From JAFAMB01 sp963775805 (GTDB lineage: Bacteria > Verrucomicrobiota > Verrucomicrobiia > Chthoniobacterales > JAFAMB01): a stretch of 64,000 nucleotides of DNA. The stretch lies in contig CAVZKG010000001.1 in assembly GCA_963775805.1 (NCBI GenBank), positions 2,604,001 to 2,668,000 on the forward strand, read 5' to 3'. This document shows positions 60,249-64,000 of the stretch, piece after piece. The position numbers were made by a program, and so were the translations under genes. Numbering within the stretch: the stretch's first letter is position 1; each line of letters starts with the position of its first letter. The notes beneath the pieces are model-generated. The model saw only the letters and a list, made by a program, of their open reading frames with translations. It did no database searches and was not told the DNA's origin.

Positions 60249-61538
60249 ATGAATGAACAAGCTGAACTGAGCTGGGATGGAAACAAAGCAACGCTACCTC
60301 TGGTAACCGGTAGCCTCGGTGAACGCGCGGTCGACATCAGCAAGTTGCGAGATCATACCGGCCTCATCACACTGGATAACGGCTACGGCAACACCGGTTC
60401 ATGCAAAAGCGCAATCACCTATATCGACGGGGAAAAAGGAATCCTCCGCTACCGCGGCATCCCGATCGAAGAACTCGCCGAAAAATCGACTTTCCTGGAG
60501 ACGGCCTACCTCATTATCTACGAGAAACTCCCTAATCACGCCGAACTGCGCCAGTTCTCCGATCTCCTCGCAAAACACGAGTTAATGCACGAGGACATGA
60601 AGTTTCATTTCGAAGGCTTCCCGCCTAATGCGCATCCGATGGCGATTTTGTCCTCTATGATCAATGCCGCAGGCTGTTATTATCCTGACCTGCTCGCTCC
60701 GCAGGAGTCCCAGAATTTTGACAACGCCACGGCGTTCATCATTTCGCAGGTCCGCGCAATAGCCGCTTTCGCCTATCGCAAATCCCGCGGGCTGCCGTTC
60801 ATTTATCCAAAGCCGCAATACAAGTATACGCCGAACTTTCTTCACATGATGTTTTCGGTGCCTTACGACGATTACGACCTGAAACCCGAAGTGGTTCGCG
60901 CGTTGGATTTGATCTTTTTACTCCATGCAGATCACGAACAGAATTGTTCCACATCGACCGTTCGAATGGTTGCATCAAGCAGAGCCAATCTTTTTGCCAG
61001 CGTTGCCTCGGGCGTCTGCGCGCTTTGGGGCCCTCTCCACGGGGGCGCAAACCAGGCGGTGCTCGAGATGCTCCAGGAAATCCATCGCGAAGGAGACGAT
61101 GGATCAAAATTCATCGAATCCGCGAAAAATAAAAAGAGTGGGCGACGATTGATGGGCTTTGGTCATCGCGTGTACAAGAGCCTTGATCCCCGTGCGAAGA
61201 TCATCAAGCAGCAATGCGACGCTCTCCTCGCCTCTTTAAAGATTGATGATCCTCTGCTCGATATCGCGATGCGCCTTGAACAAGCCGCCTTGAGCGATCC
61301 CTACTTTATCGAGCGGAAACTTTATCCGAACGTTGATTTCTACAGCGGCATCATGATGCGGGCGATTGGCATCCCGCTCGAAATGTTCACCGTCATTTTC
61401 GCCATCGGCCGGATGCCTGGTTGGATCGCAAATTATCGCGAAGTCAGTGAAAGCGAAGGTGGCCGCATCTGCCGCCCGCGCCAGGTTTATGTCGGCGACC
61501 CACTCGCCACCTACACCCCAATCGATGAAAGAAAATGA
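60249..61538 (+). CDS. gltA: Citrate synthase
   Basis: 429 residues. Condenses acetyl-CoA with oxaloacetate at entry to the TCA cycle. LLHADHEQNCSTSTVRM, ALWGPLHGGANQAVL (with catalytic His) and LMGFGHRVYKSLDPRA (second His) are the standard signatures, followed by the catalytic Asp in NVDFYSGIMM. ATG 60249 is preceded by GAGGTGGACC, a good ribosome binding site; the in-frame start at 60213 adds twelve residues. Length is that of the hexameric type II citrate synthase. Upstream is the composite repeat region. Confidence 0.95.
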   Translation: MNEQAELSWDGNKATLPLVTGSLGERAVDISKLRDHTGLITLDNGYGNTGSCKSAITYIDGEKGILRYRGIPIEELAEKSTFLETAYLIIYEKLPNHAELRQFSDLLAKHELMHEDMKFHFEGFPPNAHPMAILSSMINAAGCYYPDLLAPQESQNFDNATAFIISQVRAIAAFAYRKSRGLPFIYPKPQYKYTPNFLHMMFSVPYDDYDLKPEVVRALDLIFLLHADHEQNCSTSTVRMVASSRANLFASVASGVCALWGPLHGGANQAVLEMLQEIHREGDDGSKFIESAKNKKSGRRLMGFGHRVYKSLDPRAKIIKQQCDALLASLKIDDPLLDIAMRLEQAALSDPYFIERKLYPNVDFYSGIMMRAIGIPLEMFTVIFAIGRMPGWIANYREVSESEGGRICRPRQVYVGDPLATYTPIDERK

Positions 61539-61621
61539 GCCCGTGCGCGTTGTCGCATCCGCATGATCGACTTCGGCAAAACCTGAGTTGATTCTGCAAG
61601 TGTTCCCTTGAAAGGTAGCGC

Positions 61622-62278
61622 ATGGCTGACTTCAGATCCGAACTGCAAGCGTACGATCAGTACATTTCGCGACTCTTTGCCCCGGAGGATGATGCTCTCG
61701 AATCCGCACGGAAAGAGACGCAGCGAGCTGGCATGCCGGAGATCAATGTTTCAGCAAGCGAAGGCAAGCTTCTCCAGACACTTGCACAAATCATCAACGC
61801 AAAGCGAATCCTCGAGATTGGGACACTCGGCGGCTACAGCACAATCTGGCTTGGTCGCGCACTGCCGCCGGACGGTAAGCTCGTGACGCTGGAGATCGAT
61901 CCGGAACACGTCGCTGTGGCTGGACGAAACCTGGAGCGTGCAGGTTTGGCAAAGAAAGTGGAGATTAAGCTCGGTCCGGCGCTCGATTCGCTGAATCAAA
62001 TTCGATCCGGTGCCGAGGCGCCGTTCGACATGATCTTCATCGACGCTGACAAAGAGGGTTATCCAAAATATCTCGAGGCAGCTCTCCCGCTACTCCGCGA
62101 TGGCGGTCTGGTCGTCGCCGATAACACGCTCCCCGACTCGGTTCTAGACTCCGGTCGCAACCATGGAGCCAAACTCTATAACGCCGAGGTCAGTTCGCAT
62201 CCAGACTTGATCTCAATCCTCGTGCCTGTCCTTCGTACCCGCGGAATTGACGGATTGCTGATCTCCCTGAAGCGGTAG
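61622..62278 (+). CDS. Class I SAM-dependent O-methyltransferase (COMT/caffeoyl-CoA type)
   Basis: 218 residues. ILEIGTLGGYSTIWLGRALPPDGKLVTLEIDPEHV is the motif I region, and FIDADKEGYPKYLEAALPLLRDGGLVVADNTLPDSV contains the metal-binding D-x-D-K and later Asp/Asn residues of the divalent-metal-dependent family. It methylates a catechol-like or other hydroxyl group; no polyketide or phenolic genes are near, so the substrate is unknown. It begins 84 bp after the citrate synthase stop and ends 13 bp from the convergent LolA-like gene. Confidence 0.85.
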   Translation: MADFRSELQAYDQYISRLFAPEDDALESARKETQRAGMPEINVSASEGKLLQTLAQIINAKRILEIGTLGGYSTIWLGRALPPDGKLVTLEIDPEHVAVAGRNLERAGLAKKVEIKLGPALDSLNQIRSGAEAPFDMIFIDADKEGYPKYLEAALPLLRDGGLVVADNTLPDSVLDSGRNHGAKLYNAEVSSHPDLISILVPVLRTRGIDGLLISLKR

Positions 62279-62291
62279 TCCGTTTTCAGCG

Positions 62292-63122
62292 TCATTCGGG
62301 ATTTGAAGATGGCGCCGTGATTTCGCCGAGCCCCTCCGGCGCAAAGTCGCGATCGGTGTAGGTGACATCGTGTTTTATCCGCGAGCCATCCAGTTCAGTC
62401 ACGGAATCGCCGCGCGGACCTCGCACCGTAAGTTCGGCGGGGATGGAGTGCCCCTTGTCGTCGGTGCTGACGCGAGTGGTATCTATGCGACGCGCCAATC
62501 GGCCAGCCGACATGTATTTTTCCACGCGGAGTGGAACGAGCCGGACAGGGTCAATCCAACTGCGCACACTTGCGTAGTTGGAAAACTGGCCCTTACCAGG
62601 TCTCGATTCAAGAATGACGCAATTCACACGATCCAGAACCTCGTTGCCAACTGTCGTCTGGTTTTCCCATCCAAAAAAATTCTCGATAACGTCCTCGTAA
62701 GATAGATCACTACCGAACAAGGCGTCGCTCATCTGCGACGAATTCAGACTGTTCGCCTGGCCAGGTGGGATGAAAAGGTAACCGGCTGCAGGGCTGCCCG
62801 CTACTTTATGCAACAAGACGCTTTCCCCTTTGCGCTCCTTAGGCCAGAGCACTTGATAAAGGATGTCGGCGACACTGTCGGTGCGGCGTTCCTTGATCTG
62901 AAGTTGAAGAATACTCTTCGTCGCGCCGTCAGGTTGTTTCACTTGAAGACGGAGTCGCACATAAGAGGTCCCACCCTGTAGGCTGGAAAGACGGTTAGCA
63001 AGATCCTTGGGTGATGACAGGGAAATATCGACCGCAACGGCAACGGTGGACGAAGCCAAAAACGCGATACTAAGCGCAGCTCGAACAACAACATGAAAAA
63101 TCCCTGAACGCAGCAGCTTCAT
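62292..63122 (-). CDS. LolA-like outer membrane lipoprotein-sorting protein (PF17131 type)
   Basis: 276 residues. A signal peptide (ALSIAFLASSTVAVA) is followed by a LolA/LolB-type beta half-barrel: SILQLQIKERRTDSVADILYQVLWPKERKGESVLLHK and AGYLFIPPGQANSLNSSQMSDALFGSDLSYEDVIENFFGW, which match the outer membrane lipoprotein-sorting proteins found beside FtsX-type ABC permeases. It lies 19 bp after the permease gene to its right on the same strand, suggesting joint lipid or hopanoid/lipoprotein export. The cargo is unknown. Confidence 0.82.
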   Translation of the reverse strand: MKLLRSGIFHVVVRAALSIAFLASSTVAVAVDISLSSPKDLANRLSSLQGGTSYVRLRLQVKQPDGATKSILQLQIKERRTDSVADILYQVLWPKERKGESVLLHKVAGSPAAGYLFIPPGQANSLNSSQMSDALFGSDLSYEDVIENFFGWENQTTVGNEVLDRVNCVILESRPGKGQFSNYASVRSWIDPVRLVPLRVEKYMSAGRLARRIDTTRVSTDDKGHSIPAELTVRGPRGDSVTELDGSRIKHDVTYTDRDFAPEGLGEITAPSSNPE

Positions 63123-63141
63123 TCGTATTCGTGTCGAGATT

Positions 63142-64000
63142 CTAGCCTTGCAAGGCCCGGCTTGGAGCGAGCCTGGAGCTCCGCCACGCAGGGTAGAGCC
63201 CGCTGAGGATGCCCACCGCGACGGCGATCGCCACTGAAATCGCGAGAAGTCCGATGCTCAGATCCGGCTCAAGGAGACCGCGGATGGCAGGTGTCATTCC
63301 CAGAATTTTTACCCCAACGGCGCCAATGAGAACGCCCACCACACCGCCGAACAGGCCAAGCAGAGCCGACTCCCACAAAACCATGCGAACGATCCGCGCA
63401 CGCTTCCAACCAAGTGCGAGCAGGACGCAAATTTCCTGCGTGCGCTCAAAAACGGTCATCAGCATCGTGTTCATCACACCAAGCACGCCGACGAGCACCG
63501 CAACCAAAGAAGTGCCCCAGCTCATTGCCCGTGCCATACGGTACGCCTCGCTTTTGTTAATATTATCGGCTGCCACCACGGCGCGACCTTCAGGCACAAG
63601 TTTGTTAATCTCCTCACAGAGACGGTTTACTTCCTTGGCACTGGTGGAAGGCGTCACGCGAAGATCGATAACGTTAATCTGATTCGCGTTGCCCGTGATC
63701 TCCTGGAAGATTGGTAGAGCGAGAACGATCGAGCCGTTCTCCACCCATGCATTTCCATCCACGATGCCGACAACTGACAATTCCTTGGTTTCAACCTGGA
63801 TCTCGTCACCCACTTTCTTCTTTAGCACATCGGCCGCCGTGCGCCCCAGGACGACGGCAGGTTCAGCAGCATCACGTGGCATTCGCCCTGAGACCAATTT
63901 GAGGTTTTCCCAAGAGAATCCACCCCACTCGCGAGCTGATACCATGATCATCTCAGCATTCTCGACACTCATCAAATCTACCAATATGCCGCAAGTCGCC
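63142..64000 (-). CDS. FtsX-like ABC transporter permease, C-terminal part (cut by window edge)
   Basis: The frame is open to the right edge, so about 286 residues of the C-terminal part are visible. The periplasmic MacB-like domain (ENLKLVSGRMPRDAAEPAVVLGR) is followed by three or four helices: GTSLVAVLVGVLGVMNTMLMTVFERTQEICVLLALGWKRARIVRMVLWESALLGLFGG and the end GLYPAWRSSRLAPSRALQG, the FtsX/LolC/E signature. It overlaps no other gene and is directly upstream of the LolA-like gene. The start codon is beyond the window. Confidence 0.88.
   Translation of the reverse strand, partial: ATCGILVDLMSVENAEMIMVSAREWGGFSWENLKLVSGRMPRDAAEPAVVLGRTAADVLKKKVGDEIQVETKELSVVGIVDGNAWVENGSIVLALPIFQEITGNANQINVIDLRVTPSTSAKEVNRLCEEINKLVPEGRAVVAADNINKSEAYRMARAMSWGTSLVAVLVGVLGVMNTMLMTVFERTQEICVLLALGWKRARIVRMVLWESALLGLFGGVVGVLIGAVGVKILGMTPAIRGLLEPDLSIGLLAISVAIAVAVGILSGLYPAWRSSRLAPSRALQG

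Overview
The window looks like chromosomal core DNA from a Verrucomicrobiota bacterium, probably a soil lineage near Chthoniobacterales. This is an inference from gene content: a free-standing SWIB domain protein, a DUF1800/DUF1501 pair, futalosine-pathway MqnD, Lon next to Hsp20, FtsX-type export permeases, and many short hairpin-forming intergenic repeats. I found no rRNA, tRNA, transposase, prophage or CRISPR array. Two genes run off the edges: argS at the left and an FtsX-type permease at the right.

Left third (1-22.4 kb). ptsN-argS on the minus strand; a glycogen-synthase-like gene with altered catalytic motifs; a class III aminotransferase; prmA; an aspartate aminotransferase; an ABC-2 permease. 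Then a translation block (DksA-like protein, L33, S18, S1) with a CGxS glutaredoxin, followed by mqnD, a YbhN-type flippase, hisD-mtgA, and the complete minus-strand ATP synthase operon atpBEFHAGDC. AtpH is short at its N-terminus.

Middle (22.4-47.3 kb). A GT4 glycosyltransferase, SWIB and TVP38 proteins, then a 69-bp-arm inverted repeat and a beta-CASP nuclease. DUF1800-DUF1501 are followed by a metallophosphoesterase. An AttH/CrtC-like protein lies with an FtsX permease and an LptF/G permease. Next come a DinG-type helicase, an orphan NtrC-type regulator, a binding-protein-plus-two-permeases sugar importer without its ATPase, and a tight cluster CHAD-Hsp20-Lon-nucleoside hydrolase.

Right third (47.3-64 kb). 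Two LysR genes, one divergent from DoxX and one from a methyltransferase; a tandem rhodanese protein; SDR plus YfcE-type phosphoesterase; an AI-2E family transporter; two small uncharacterised envelope proteins; a complete FrcBCA/RbsABC-type sugar importer; a polytopic glycosyltransferase-like protein; citrate synthase; an O-methyltransferase; and a LolA-like protein with an FtsX permease.

The most notable signals are: (1) a 39-bp palindromic element, 33/39 identical, placed at the same distance and orientation before the start codons of mqnD and a metallophosphoesterase; (2) the CHAD-Hsp20-Lon-nucleoside hydrolase cluster, which suggests polyphosphate-linked starvation proteostasis; (3) a hairpin repeat that supplies the stop codon of two unrelated genes; (4) the 69-bp near-perfect inverted repeat; (5) the apparent glycogen synthase pseudoenzyme.
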